A stretch of 64,000 bases of DNA from Hawksworthiomyces lignivorus (lineage: Eukaryota; Ascomycota; Sordariomycetes; Ophiostomatales; Ophiostomataceae): contig NTMA01000014.1 of assembly GCA_002917075.1 (NCBI GenBank), forward strand, positions 124,001 through 188,000. Reading direction: 5' to 3'. Position 1 is the first letter of the stretch, and the number at the start of each line of letters is the position of its first letter. Below the pieces are notes generated by a model that saw only the letters and a program-made list of their open reading frames with translations, searched no databases and had not been told where the DNA came from. Shown one piece after another: positions 20,921 through 32,653 of this stretch. Both the position numbers and the translations under genes were made by a program.

Positions 20921-22562
20921 ATGGCAAACGTGACCGAGGTTGTTCCTGAGGGTCATGACGTGGCCGATTATATTGCCTTGGTAGCATCATGGAGCCCTGA
21001 AGAGAGGCGTGAGAGAGAGAAGAAGCTGATGCGGAAGATTGATCTGCGGCTGCTTCCTATTCTTGTAAGTCAACAAAGGTGATGGCAACGATAAACGTCG
21101 GTGTCCTAACCGAGACTTTCCTTCTCTCGCAGATGCTCATGTACATCATGAATTATATCGATCGCAATGCGTTGCCCGCTGCCCGAATCCAAAATTTGGA
21201 GAAGGACCTCGGCCTAAAGGGCGTCGAGTACAACGTTGTCCTGAGTCTTACATTCCTGGGCTACATTCTGATGCAAGGTGAGAAGAGGCATCTGAGCATT
21301 CCGTTCCCTTTGCGTACCAATCCAATGTATTAACATCTATGCGTTTTTCAGTGCCCAGCAACATGCTCCTCAGTTTGGCCCGTCCTAGTTGGTACTTGTC
21401 AATCTGCATGATCGTTTGGGGTACTGTCAGTGCTTGCACCGGTGCCGTCCAAGGCTACGGCGGTCTCCTTGCCTGTCGTTTCTTCCTCGGCTTTGCAGAA
21501 GCTCCCTTCTTTGTGGGAGTGGCTTTTCTCTTCTCAGGGTGGTACAAGAAAACAGAATTTGGTCTCCGCCTGGGCACCTTTTACAGCGCTGCTATGATGT
21601 CAAGTGCGTTCGGCGGCTTGTTCGCGGCGGGTATCGCTGCTGCCTTCGCGCATAATAAGATCCCCAGCTGGCGGTGGTTATTTATCATCGAGGGCGCGGC
21701 CACGGTCGTGTTCGCCATTGCCGTCGCCTTTGTCATCCCTGACTGGCCAGCCACGACTAAGTGGCTCACCAAGGAGGAGAAGGCTCTCGGTGTGGTACGA
21801 ATGATCGAAGATGCCGGCGACGAAGAAGAGGACATTGGCACACGGGCCGGCTTCATGCTCGCTGTGAAGGACTACCGCGTCTGGCTTTGTATTCTCGGCC
21901 AGCTGTGCATGCAGGCGGTGGCTTCACTGACTAGCTTTCTGCCGACGCTCGTCGCCAACTTTGGCTACTCGACAGTCAACACCCTGCTGCTGACAGCACC
22001 GCCCTACGTGGCCACGGCCATCTTCGTCCTCTTCAACTTGTGGTACTCAGACCGCAGCGGCAAGCGCTCGCCGCACATCATCTACCCCAGCATCGTGGCT
22101 CTTATCGGCATTATTATTACCATGTCCACCCTCACGACGGGCCCGCGCTACTTTGCGCTCTTCCTCATGCTGCCCGGCACCTACGGCGTCTTCCAGGTCT
22201 CCAACTCATGGATGGCCAACATCGCTGCCCGCCCGCAGAAGAAGCGGGCCATCGCACTGGCCATGAACAACTCCTTTGGCAACCTGGCCCTCGTCTGGAC
22301 CCCTTACCTCTATCCTGCGTCGGATGGGCCCCGCTACATGATGGCATGGGGCGTCAATTTGGGCCTCACCGTGGTGACTATCGGCAGCGCAGCTGTACTT
22401 GGTATGGCTCTTCGCCGCGCGAATAAGAAACTGGACGAAATCGATGCAGCGGCCGCCTCGGCTCTAGACGAAGAGGACCAAAAACCAGCCGCCGATGCTC
22501 ACATCGAAGATGGGACTGGCAATGGCCACACTATTGAGACGAAGTTCCGTTTCAATACTTAG
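20921..22562 (+). CDS. MFS permease, Dal5/allantoate-type anion:cation symporter
   Basis: Three exons, 20921-21064, 21133-21277 and 21352-22562 (introns 68 and 74 nt), giving 499 aa. Family signatures: KKLMRKIDLRLLPILMLMYIMNYIDRNALPAARI at the first membrane helix, then QVPSNMLL and SACTGAVQGYGGLLACRFFLGFAEAPFFVG (helices 3-4), with WLTKEEKALGVVRM before the central loop; about 12 helices in all. Dal5-family carriers import organic anions such as allantoate, nicotinate, pantothenate or sugar acids across the plasma membrane by proton symport. Substrate is not deducible. Divergence from the SAF oxidoreductase and proximity to a Zn2Cys6 regulator suggest a dedicated catabolic unit. Confidence 0.93.
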
Positions 22563-23524
22563 AGAGTGCCTTCTAATTTTCTTGGCTACTTATGGAAAGG
22601 TAACTGTGAGGTAAATCGTTCGCAGATTGCAAGTGGCATACATGATGTCTTAATACAATTGAGAACTTTTCATTGTAATACGTGCTTGTTCATCATTATG
22701 TGATTCTGCGTATATTATCAGTGCTGCTACAAATTCGGCAGAGACAATAAATAGGCTTCTTATCAAGCTATCAGGACTTTCACGTCACCTTCTCGTAATT
22801 TTGTTTCTAAAAAAAATTCTTTTATATTTGGTTTTAAATCATTGCTTTAAAAATTGTATGCTCTAGTAGCCTCATGACCGCCAGCGCTTTTTAACTAACT
22901 AGTGAACAATGGAGTCGTAGATAAGTTAACATCTTATGGGAATATTTATGCGACATCCTGTGCTATTGTTGACTAACAAAGAGTTAGTATTAGCGTTCAA
23001 GCCTGGATGCATGTCAGCATAAGAGGTATAGCCAAGATTGATATTTTCACTCACCTCGGCGTGATTTCCCAGTATGTCCACCATCTCTCGCAAGAGATGC
23101 GTTTTCTAGAGTAAACAAGAACATACTTATTTTTTCCTTCACCTTTTTTATTTTTCATTTACTTCTATTTCTGAGGGGTTAAGATTTCCATTTTCAGCTA
23201 TATACGTGTGTACTCGATTTTTCCTTCTGGCCTGGAATGTCTCCGCTCTCCGCATTCCATATCCACACTAGTGTCGCCTCCACTTTCTCTCGTGTGATTC
23301 TCTGCACGAACCACAAAAATTCTGGTAGTGCCTGGAGGTGGGGGGTCACACTGCAGTTCTTTTTTGCCTGCTGATGTCGGAAAATACGGGGAATCGATGT
23401 CCAATTCCCGGTTCCTAAAAAGCAGGACGGCTAACTAGCAGAGGACATTTAGAAATTACATATCAAGAAGCCATAATCCGATTTTCCGTCTAGGTTTCAT
23501 GTCAAGAGGATTCGAGCAGCGTGC
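22563..23524. other. Intergenic, no gene seen
   Basis: Spacer between the permease and the Zn2Cys6 gene: AT-rich, no coding frame or repeat supported. It contains the 3' end of one gene and presumably the promoter of the next; no CGG palindrome was recognised. Confidence 0.5.
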
Positions 23525-26419
23525 ATGCAAATTCACCGGCAAACTGTTGCGGTATTGCACGGGCCAAGAAGCATGGAAAACGGAGTCAGCAGCAGCGGCA
23601 CGCCAACAGTTGCTGCAGCTCCGGCAGCAGTGAAAGCCGACCTTCCTAGTAGTGTTAATGGTAAGGAAAAAATGATCACTGCGCCTAGAATTGGCCATGC
23701 CAGCAAGGGCCAAAATAGGAATGTCAATAATGGTGATAACACATCTCAACCCGAGCTCGTGCCAGGCAACGATCTGCCCATAGATATTCGCCAATCTGAG
23801 ACCGAAACCGATGATGCTCGCTATACATATCAAGATACATCACCGATATCAGCAACATCAGCACGACAGCCCAACACGTTGGCAAGCAGCAAGACTTCAG
23901 AAGCTCCAAGCTCCAAGAATGGCAAGTTACGAATACAGCCGTCAGGAGGGGTGAGAAAGGCTGGCCCGGGGCGAAAGCCAAGAGCATGTAAGTGTTTATT
24001 TGGCTGTTATATTGCAAGGCTTGTAAAACTGTATGCAGAAACCTGACCGTGTTTATTAGGCGCAGAATGTAAGAAGCAAAAAATGAAATGCGAGGTATTG
24101 CCTGGTCATTTCAGCTGTCGCAACTGCCATCGGCGCAATCTGAAATGCGTTGTCAAGCAAGGAACTTGGCTTGATAAAAATGAAGAAGCACCACAATCTC
24201 AGAGAAAAAGTAATATTGTGGCCGAAGGAACCAATGACTACGCGTCAGTACCACCTTTCGACATTGTTTACTCTTTTCATTGTGATATTATGTCTGACGT
24301 CACGGCAGAGAAAAACTTGAAGCCATGCGCCTTGAGATTCAACTGATGAAACAAAGCATCGATAGTCTTGTACTGCACAGTCTACAACCGGATCATATGG
24401 GTAGTCGACATGCAGCAAGCCAAAGCATCAGCCTTGAGACGCCGCGAACTACGACTAGCCCAGCTGGAACAACGCTCTCGACCCGAGAAGATAACACGCA
24501 TATGGCCATGACCCGGGAAAATTCTCTTGAACCTATGCCAACCAGCGAGTATGGAACTGGTGCAGTGACTGTTGATGAGCCTATGGGCAGCTTGTACGAG
24601 GTAACGCGGCTTCGAAACATTCGAAGTAACCACACTAAAATGGTTCGACCACCCCGTGATGGGCAGGACGAACTGGACGACTTTATTTCCAAAGGAGTAA
24701 TTTCAGAGACAGAAGCAGAAGAGCTGTACAAGATGTAAGAACACAGAAGCAAGGGCAAGAAGCATAGTCTTTTCATCCCTGCATACTAACAATAATCTGC
24801 ACCGCAGATTTCATACGACGCTTAATCACTACCTCTGGGTTGGCCTTGAGCAGACGCATCCGAGCTTTGAATCTGTTCGAAAATCATCCGAGCTTCTAAC
24901 GGCTACCATATTGACAGTTACAGCCCTGCACAATCCGACGAGCGCTGAGACTTTTGATAAATGCTATAAGGAGTTTCTGTCCCTCATTTCATCTTCAATG
25001 TTTTCGCGTTACCACTCAATCGATGACGTTCGTGCTTTATGCATTGCCGCTTTCTGGCTGTCCGAGGTTTCATGGAAGCTGTCTGGGCATGCCATTCGCA
25101 TCGCCACAGAGCTTAATATTCACCAGTCCTTCTTACGCGCCCTGGAAGGCGACCGCGAACACTTTCTCCGTGCTCGCCTATGGTACATGCTTTATGTGTG
25201 TGATCACCATTTCAGCATTGCCTACGGGCGCCCCCCGATGATCGCTGAGTCGCAGCAGATCCGAGAGCACGAAATCTTTCTGACATCACCTTTCACGGAT
25301 ACAGTCGATTATCGCATCTGCTCCCAGGTCAATCTGATGCAAATCATGACGCGCATCTACGCTCGGTTCTTAGAGGGTCGTTTGCCGACGCAAGGCACGC
25401 CTGCAACGACGATGCTATCTGAGGACGACTTGGGTGAGCTGCGCAACTTCAATCTAGAGATTGACCAGTGGCGCATACGGTGGCGTGAACGTCAGGCGGC
25501 CAATCGTTATATTGGAACGTTTCCACCAAAAGGCATCATTCTATACAGCTATTTCGCGAAGTTGCAGCTGAACTCCCTGGCTGTGCGTGGCGTCAGACTT
25601 GCTCAGGGTCACCTATCAACCGAGCGCAAAGAATTTGCAAACATGGCCATCTCAGCGGCCGCCAGCGTTCTCACGTTCGTGCTAGAAGAGGCAGATATGC
25701 GGAGGGCCCTAGTAGGGACGCCGCTTTACGTACACACCATGATCGCATTTGCGTCGGTGTTTCTCATGAAGATGGCAGCGCAGTGGAACAGAGTCATGGG
25801 CCTCAATATTGAGTCCAGCTACGTCTCTCACCTACTGCGGCGGATGATAGAGCTGCTAAAGAACTCGATTACTTCGGATCGACATCTTCTCTACCACATC
25901 GCTGCTGGCCTCGAAAAAATGATGGCAAAGCTTCATTTGCTCCCTTCTTCCTCAGCCACTGCATTGACAGCAATTCCGCCAATACCTATAAACGCCACTA
26001 ACACGAGTGACCTAGGCGTGAGCAGTGCGCATCTCCACAGCCACGGCCAACAGCCCCATCCCCGTGAAGGAGATATTGACCAACATAACCCCAATCGATT
26101 CGTCAACAACCGCGATTTCACGTCTTCTGTAGCTAATACCGCCGGACAGCATCATTTGCGGCCACCTTCGACGGCTCCTGAAGGCGGTCCGCATCCTGAG
26201 CCAGAAGTCGGTGTGGGTCCTACTGCAGGAGTGGCTACTATAGCAGCAACGTTTCATGAGCCATCTGCAGGATGGGACGCACTATCTGGCACGCTGGCTG
26301 GCCAGGGAGTCTTTGCAGCAGATATGCCGATAATCAACAACAATATTATCTACGAAGCTTTTGGGTCGGACTCTGCAAATGATGTATATAACTTGTTAGC
26401 TAGCCAGTTTTCGTACTAG
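23525..26419 (+). CDS. Zn2Cys6 fungal transcription factor
   Basis: Four exons: 23525-23987, 24060-24243, 24309-24734 and 24808-26419, all phases consistent, 894 aa. The zinc cluster is split by intron 1, whose T|GC junction supplies the first cysteine: C-x2-C-x6-C-x8-C-x2-C-x6-C, reading CAECKKQKMKCEVLPGHFSC then RNCHRRNLKC. A short coiled-coil follows (EKLEAMRLEIQLMKQSI). The fungal-specific middle homology region runs from about residue 380 (FHTTLNHYLWVGL, HAIRIATELNIHQSF, RARLWYMLYVCDHHFSIAYGRPPMI). The N-terminus (~150 aa) and C-terminus (~190 aa, His/Pro/Ser-rich) are disordered, the latter probably the activation domain. A second Met at 23573 is possible. It lies downstream of the permease in the same orientation and is a candidate regulator of that unit. 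Confidence 0.9.
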
Positions 26420-26547
26420 GTCGGTAATGTAACTTGCACTGTATCATAATCTTAAATTTGCTCTGCATTGCACGGAGAGAATATGAAGTTTACCCGTCTT
26501 TTATCTCAAATGGCCCAATTCTTCCAAGCTACTCCAAGCTCTTACAA

Positions 26548-27883
26548 TTACGAACATGCTGAAGCGCGGTTCACAGAGTTAAGGTTTGCAGGGATGACAC
26601 CTGCCGCAACGGCATCCTTATAGCTCCAGCGGTAGTCACCAAGCTCGGTCTTCCAGCTCCAAAAGAACCAACCAAGATTGTGCGCCTCGTAGCTAGTCAT
26701 CTGGGCTGCAAACCATTTGCTATAGAAATCGGTGTTGGATGCAGGGGTCCAGTCGGTGGTCCACTGGACGTTGTCCGGTGGGCTGAGAGAGAACTCACCG
26801 ACAATGCCGGGGCTGTCCGACTGGCTGTTGTCATTACATGAGGCGGCGAGGTAGGCACTTTGGCTGACGCTGACGCTCGTGTCCCATTTCAGGTATCGGT
26901 GATCGTCGTAGGCCACGTACCATCCATTCATCCATTGGGTAGGATTGCCACTGCCCCAGTTATCGTTCATGACGAGGAGGTGGACCTGAGCGTTGCCGTG
27001 GACGCCGAGAGCGTCCTCCTTGGAGTGGACACGATCCCATGCGTTTTTGTAGTAGGAGGAGCGCATGCTCGTAGTCTGGTCGCCCGTGTTCTGGAGAGGT
27101 TCGTTCACCAGCTCAATCATGCCCACATTTCTGTACTCGTTGATCGTGTGGACTTGCGTGACAAGATATTCAAGAAACTCGAGGGCGCGCTCGTATTGGT
27201 AGTCAACGTAAAAGCCAGGCGTTGGGGCAAATTGGCCGGTGTCGGCGTTCTGCGCAACCTGGGCGCCGGGAGCGCCATGCAAGTCAAGCACGATATAGAA
27301 GCCGCGGTCGCTCGCCCATCCGACGATTTTTGTTAAATACGACAAAGCACCCTATTGTTGATAAGCCTATGGTAATTGCTGTACGTTCTGTAACAGCCAC
27401 GCTCTCGGTACAGCGTAGTTCATGATAGCCTACCTGAGGGAAATGCTCCGAATCCGAGTACACAATACTTTCATCCAACCAATATCCCAGTGGAATCCGG
27501 ACTGAGTTGAGACCGTAGTTGAGCATCTCATCGAAATCGCTCTCAGTAACCCAAGAGTTCCAGTGATTTTGGAAAGCCGAATTGGCCGCTGATTGGCCGA
27601 GATGTGATACACAGTCGAATTCCGAATTTTGGCCGCTGCACCCCATGCTCGACCAGCTGTTACTGGCCATCCAAGGCTCCAAAATAAAAAGGGAGCCCAG
27701 GTTCACGCCACGGAGAGGATGGCCATCAGTCGTCAACCATCGTCCCTCAATGGCTTTACCAGACACATTAAAGAGATATGATCCATCCCGGGCCTCCATA
27801 CGATGAACATTCTGATGTGGGAGCCATGCCTTGGCTAATCCGAGCATGGAAAGTGCCGCTATAGAAGTGAGCTTCGAAGACAT
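26548..27883 (-). CDS. exgB: Secreted GH5 glucan endo-1,6-beta-glucosidase (ExgB-like)
   Basis: Two exons, 27883-27434 and 27351-26548 (82-nt intron), 417 aa. A signal peptide (about residues 1-19, ending GLAKA) precedes the mature enzyme. The sequence RGVNLGSLFILEPWM, the Cys pair in MGCSGQNSEFDC, RIPLGYWL, and YIVLDLHGAPGAQ match what I remember of Aspergillus ExgB-type GH5 endo-1,6-beta-glucanases. The acid/base Glu is in ELVNEPLQN and the nucleophile Glu in IVGEFSLS. It should cleave beta-1,6-glucan in fungal cell walls, for remodelling or mycoparasitic or nutritional use. An exo-1,3-glucanase activity is the main alternative. It is convergent with the Zn2Cys6 gene, only 128 bp apart. Confidence 0.92.
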
Positions 27884-28419
27884 GGTGTCCAGTGAGAAAC
27901 GAATGGTAAAGAGATGTCACGCTCTTGCAATAGAAGGATGAGACATGAAAAAATAAGACAACACCACGACTGGAAACCCTATGGAATTATTTATAAGCGT
28001 GCCTAATAATTGACGGCATATGGAATGCATGTACAAGACGCATTGCCTGTGGCCTATCAGGCCGCAGGGAATGCTACGAGACACCGAAGAAGCATCATGT
28101 GGTATGGGTCGGAATGTTGCGTCATTTCCCTTTAGAGTCAAGGGGGGGCCATGAAAGCTCGTCCTTGAAACACGTCTATATGGAGATGGGATGAAGAAGG
28201 CAAGCATGGTTGCTAGTGGATCTAACGGTAATCAGTGATACCTAGTATGCTAAAGTTGCAAGAATACATGCGGAGATCATGCCCATAAAAGAAGGTCGGT
28301 AGACAACTGAATCGACAAAAAGAAAATTAGTCACACTAAGCAAGAAACAGGCTCCAAATAAGTCCGCCATAGGGCCGTCGGGGCTATGCTCTAAGGTTGC
28401 ACTCGTGCTTTTTTATGGA
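27884..28419. other. Promoter of the GH5 gene, nothing else seen
   Basis: Upstream region of the GH5 gene up to the foldback element. The minus-strand frame at 27917-28207 has no recognisable protein character. Confidence 0.45.
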
Positions 28420-28891
28420 GATTGCTATACTGCCTTCAAAATCCAGCCAAACTGCCTTCAAAGCGGAGAAAATAAGGGGCCTGCTAACTTTAATAGCCCT
28501 ACTCTTTACTGCCATCGCTGCCATCATCGCTTCTCTATCGATCTGTTGCTCCTTCTGTCCAATCTGCCTATCCAATTCGCCCTCAAATTTGGCTGAAATT
28601 AGATGGTCCTCCCGATCACTTGGAACATCCTCTAGGATACTGAAACATTAGCCAAATGGTCGAGATGCTACAGTCTGCGAGGGTGTTATTTCGTCCTCTG
28701 TATGCACCTGTACTGCCTGCCTCTGCTGCCCTGCCTGCGCAACTTCAGCTACGATTTGTCTAAGTTGTACTTTGAGAAGAATATATTTTCTAAGGAGGAG
28801 CACGTAGCTTTTCGACAGATGTGTCAGCAGGCCCATTATTTTCTCCACTTTGAAGGCGGTTTGGCTGAACTTCGAAGGCAGTATAGCAATC
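28420..28891. mobile_element. 472-bp foldback (MITE-like) element with 69-bp inverted repeats
   Basis: Left arm 28420-28488 and right arm 28823-28891 are inverted copies matching at 62 of 69 positions by my count; six of the seven differences are transitions. Each arm has an internal near-repeat of TGCCTTCAAA. The 334-bp interior has no transposase. Right-arm plus and left-arm minus readings give similar peptides (Q-A-x-YFL-x-FEG), so the arms may derive from a coding piece. I could not identify a clear target-site duplication. A non-autonomous DNA element or an inverted duplication are both possible. Confidence 0.55.
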
Positions 28892-30167
28892 CCCCTTTTA
28901 CGTGTTTCACTCAGTATTATGTACCTATTTTAAAGTTGCAATGAGCATGCTAGGGTGAAGAGAAGCATCCCTGCAAAACAGCAACGCCTGGTCTTGATAC
29001 CTAGTCATGATAATGAAATCGCGATAGCCCGCGAGATGGGTCAACCCATTAAGAAAAAAGACGTTCGACCTCATCTTGTCAGTAGCCCCACACGGAGTTT
29101 GTCCAGCATCGTTCGCCGGCCTCAGTAGCCACTCCCAGCTTTTCTCTTCCAGATAGCTTCAACTTGATAAACATCCCTTCTAGAAGTCAAGTCGCTGTTT
29201 TATCGCCTCCTCTTGGACGGCTACCGCTCTCAGGGCCGACCAAGGTGGAGAGAAAGAGACAGGTTGCGGTATTTAAAGTCAGATCCACCGGAAGCGGGAG
29301 AGCGACACCCGCTAGACCAGAATTAGCACCGATGCTAGATCTTGTACCAAATCAAGATTTCTGTGGCGGCTTATACACATACTCGTGGTTGGTGATCTTA
29401 CCATCTCTGTCCCCCAGCCAGCATCACTTGTAAGATTTATGCAATAGCAGGGTTCTAATATTTGTCAAGAAATAAAATATGGTAACAGGTAACAGTGCCT
29501 ATGGCGGCACAGTTGAGCGCAGTTCGTGGAAATTTACCAAATTTCTTGCTGGTAAGTACTGTCTGCTCTAGGTGGTTATCCACTTCAGGCGAGGTTCTTG
29601 GTAAGACAACACAACTATTCGCCTACGCATCCTCTTTTGCGGAATCTTGCCGTAGACGGTTTGTCAGACCCGGGTCCGAGTAAGAAAATTCCATAGATGT
29701 CACTATGCGAACGCTTCTCTTATGATAGTTTTGTTAAGAAAATAGAGAATGGGAGACATAATAGCAAGCAAGCCTCAATGATATTACTCTCCCGTCAATA
29801 TTGTCATTTCTTTTAGATCATTTAACAGTCGCCCAGGCATAGTAATATCAAGGTTGAAACCATAAGCGTTGCATCACTCACAATATCCCAATATCAGGTT
29901 GCGGTGCCAATTGTTGTTTACTATCCAGCATTTATGTCTAACAAAGATCTATGTTGTATAGATAGAAAGTTTAGCGAAAACGACCGAGAGTAATTTTATT
30001 AATAAAAAGAAAATCAAATAATATAATGGATAAAATCATTTGTTTGTCCTACAGCGCATGCCCCAGCGCTAGTTCAGCCTCAAACTGCAAGATTTCTCTC
30101 CAGTTGCAGTCTCATACCACATGGCATTTTATCCAGCATTCCGTCCAGTTCGCTGTGTCCAGGCGGC
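28892..30167. other. Intergenic, no gene seen
   Basis: About 1.3 kb without a supported gene. Frames at 29164-29433 and 29495-29683 are short and lack family features. AT content rises toward 30,000, matching the 3' flank of the CFEM gene. Confidence 0.5.
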
Positions 30168-30515
30168 TTAAGCAGCTGTGCTGCTACAACCAGTAGAGGA
30201 TACGCAAGCGCACACAGTTTCTACAGCGCCGATCACTGAGATACCAGTGGCCAAGCCGCAGTCACCGACTACGCAGTTGAGCGCAGCATTCTGAATCACC
30301 GCTGACGAGGCGCACTGGCATGCGTAGTCACCGTCAGTGCAACCGGCATCAGTCACGGCCGCTGACAAGATGCAGCCACTGGCACACGATGGCACCGCTG
30401 CTATAGCAGACGTACAAGGCGCGCAAGGGGGCGGCGTGATCTGGGCCTGGACAGAGGCTGCCATTGCGGCCAGAAAGAGAGTCAGAGTGGTAGATACCAT
30501 TGTGGGTATGCGCAC
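30168..30515 (-). CDS. Small secreted CFEM-domain protein
   Basis: Single exon, 115 aa. A signal peptide (about 1-24, ...AAMAASVQA) is followed by one CFEM domain with 12 cysteines, arranged PPCAPC, PSCASGC, AGCTDGDYACQC, LNC, GDC, VCAC and TGC. The Asp two residues before the paired cysteines (DYACQC) is the position that ligates haem iron in characterised CFEM proteins. There is no Ser/Thr-rich stalk and no C-terminal hydrophobic GPI signal, so it should be released rather than wall-anchored. Likely roles by family are haem/iron capture or host interaction. A second Met six codons in (MVSTTLTLFL) would also give a working signal peptide. Confidence 0.88.
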   Translation of the reverse strand: MRIPTMVSTTLTLFLAAMAASVQAQITPPPCAPCTSAIAAVPSCASGCILSAAVTDAGCTDGDYACQCASSAVIQNAALNCVVGDCGLATGISVIGAVETVCACVSSTGCSSTAA

Positions 30516-32653
30516 GCAGCTGTGCAGCTATGTGGTCTTGTTAGTTAAGATTATTTCGTCATCACTTACAACCTTCAACACTGAGACTGTTCCTTGAAGC
30601 TGTGTCCGATCTAGGGGGGACTTACTTTAATAGCTGAGATCCGTTTATGAAGCAAATATGTAATAGTGTGGTGCTGATGCCTTTATGAACTGTTCGACAA
30701 AATTCCCTACGTCTTATTTCCAATCTTTTATACTTGAACATCCTGCTGTTCTAAGATCTTCGTCTTCTTTCTTCCCATTCTATTTTGTCTACTTTTGTTT
30801 GCCACGGGAGCCCTCGGTCTCCCTGTAGTGAGATTTGTCTTACACGTGCAACTCTCGCGATGAGACCCTTCCGCATCTAACAGATGTAGTATTTACTAAT
30901 GCAACTATTATGATATGTATAAATGCAACGCTAGCTGCAGAACACCCGGCTTTTGTGTCGCAAACAAAACGAAGTGTAGTGAGAATAGCCTTCGACCTAG
31001 CCGATTCGAGCATGCAGTCCGGGTTTGGTAGCAGACGGATTGCGTAAAATCTGGGGAAGCGAAGGAGGGGAACGGCAGAGAAACAAAAGGTTAGAAAGTG
31101 AGAAAAGAGTTTTTCACATGTCCTCGGGATCACCAAAGATGAACAGTCTAGACCCGGTCAAGAATTAGCGACCTGCCTTTTATATTGTGCAGATGTATGT
31201 CTTCAGTTGAAACTTCCAAAAATAGTCCATTTTCTCAACGGCGGCTAACTAACCCTCTGGATCCGTGAGAGGCAGGTCACAGGCATGGAACAACCACACT
31301 AGCAAGAGAAGATCTAGGAAGCAGTTGTTCGTCCTACGTTTTATCACGAGCGTCATATGCAGATACCTATTTTGTCAATTTGCGGGCCTCGGCGGTGCCA
31401 TACAGATTAAAGCGAATAAGCTCGGACAGGGGAGAATGTTTCGCTTGGGTGTCATTCCGGAGTTCCATCTTCCAAAATAAACAGATGCCCCGCGCGTAGG
31501 GTTACCTCAGGTTGATGGATCTGACCATGAATCCCACTCAGACGGTACTTCTAGATTGCACGAGTCATGCCTGTTATTGACCCGTTTCTCCGTTATTACT
31601 AGCTGGTAAATGTATTCCACAACATCTTTATCGTGTAGATAAATTGCTTTTCTTCTACATGCCTACTGGATAGTAATATACGCAATATATTTTGATTACT
31701 AATAGCCTGCTCACGCCTCCATGAGGGCCAACGTTGCGCCAACTCTTCTGCATCGGAACATTGGTACAGAGAGGAGCAGAACTACTACCGCAAGTCATGT
31801 ATCTAGAAGATTATTTTCTACTATATGACACCTGAATATTCTAGCTTGCAATTAAAAGAGACCTATGGTTTAGGAACGATTACTCTGAGGAGCCCCACAG
31901 TCCCATATTAGTTGATGTCTTTCTGGATACCAGTGGTGCCACAATAACGGCGATGTGAAAGCTGAGAGCAACCATTTCGGCTATCTAACAGTTTTTTTTT
32001 TCCCGATTAGAACAGTGACTAGTTGCCTTTTATGATTGAAATCATTTATCTACGTTGTGTAGTTGGTGATGTCCGCGGGTGGCGTTCGGAGAGCTGTTCC
32101 GCGCTGTAAGGGTCATCGTACGCTCTTAAAGCAATCGACTTTGTCTAGGTTATCGAGGGATGCTATAATTTCGCTCTACACTTAAACCGTAATCGCAGGA
32201 GCTAAAACAACGCACACAGTCGCGATGATATTAAAATAGGCTACTGTCTATCGGCGTCGGAAAGTGAGCGCAGATTGATCAGGTTCAGCTTCGAATGAAG
32301 ATGCAGTCCCTTTGACGTAGTTTTCGATTTGCGAGTTGAAGAACCCTGCACAAAGATATGTTAATCCGGATTGAAAAGGATACGACGACTCGCCCCTAGC
32401 AAGCCGCAAGGAATTCCTCGGCTAATGGGTATAGGCGTCCCCAGGGATTCACGGTACCCGCTTTACCCCACACTTTTTCCGCGGTCTTGGCATTCCCCGG
32501 CCCGGTCTAGACACTTACAATCCGACGCAGCGGAACTTGGAGCAGTAAAGCCATTGAAGTTTAAAGACACTCTTATCAGCTCAAAATTTTTGGATATTCA
32601 TTTTGAGCTTTGCACCCATTGCTACGCTATTTGCTATATTTTATCATTACACA
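30516..32653. other. Intergenic, no gene seen
   Basis: About 2.1 kb. Frames at 30835-31136 and 31265-31480 overlap on both strands and show no family features. The ~300 bases before 32654 probably contain the promoter of the second permease. Confidence 0.5.
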
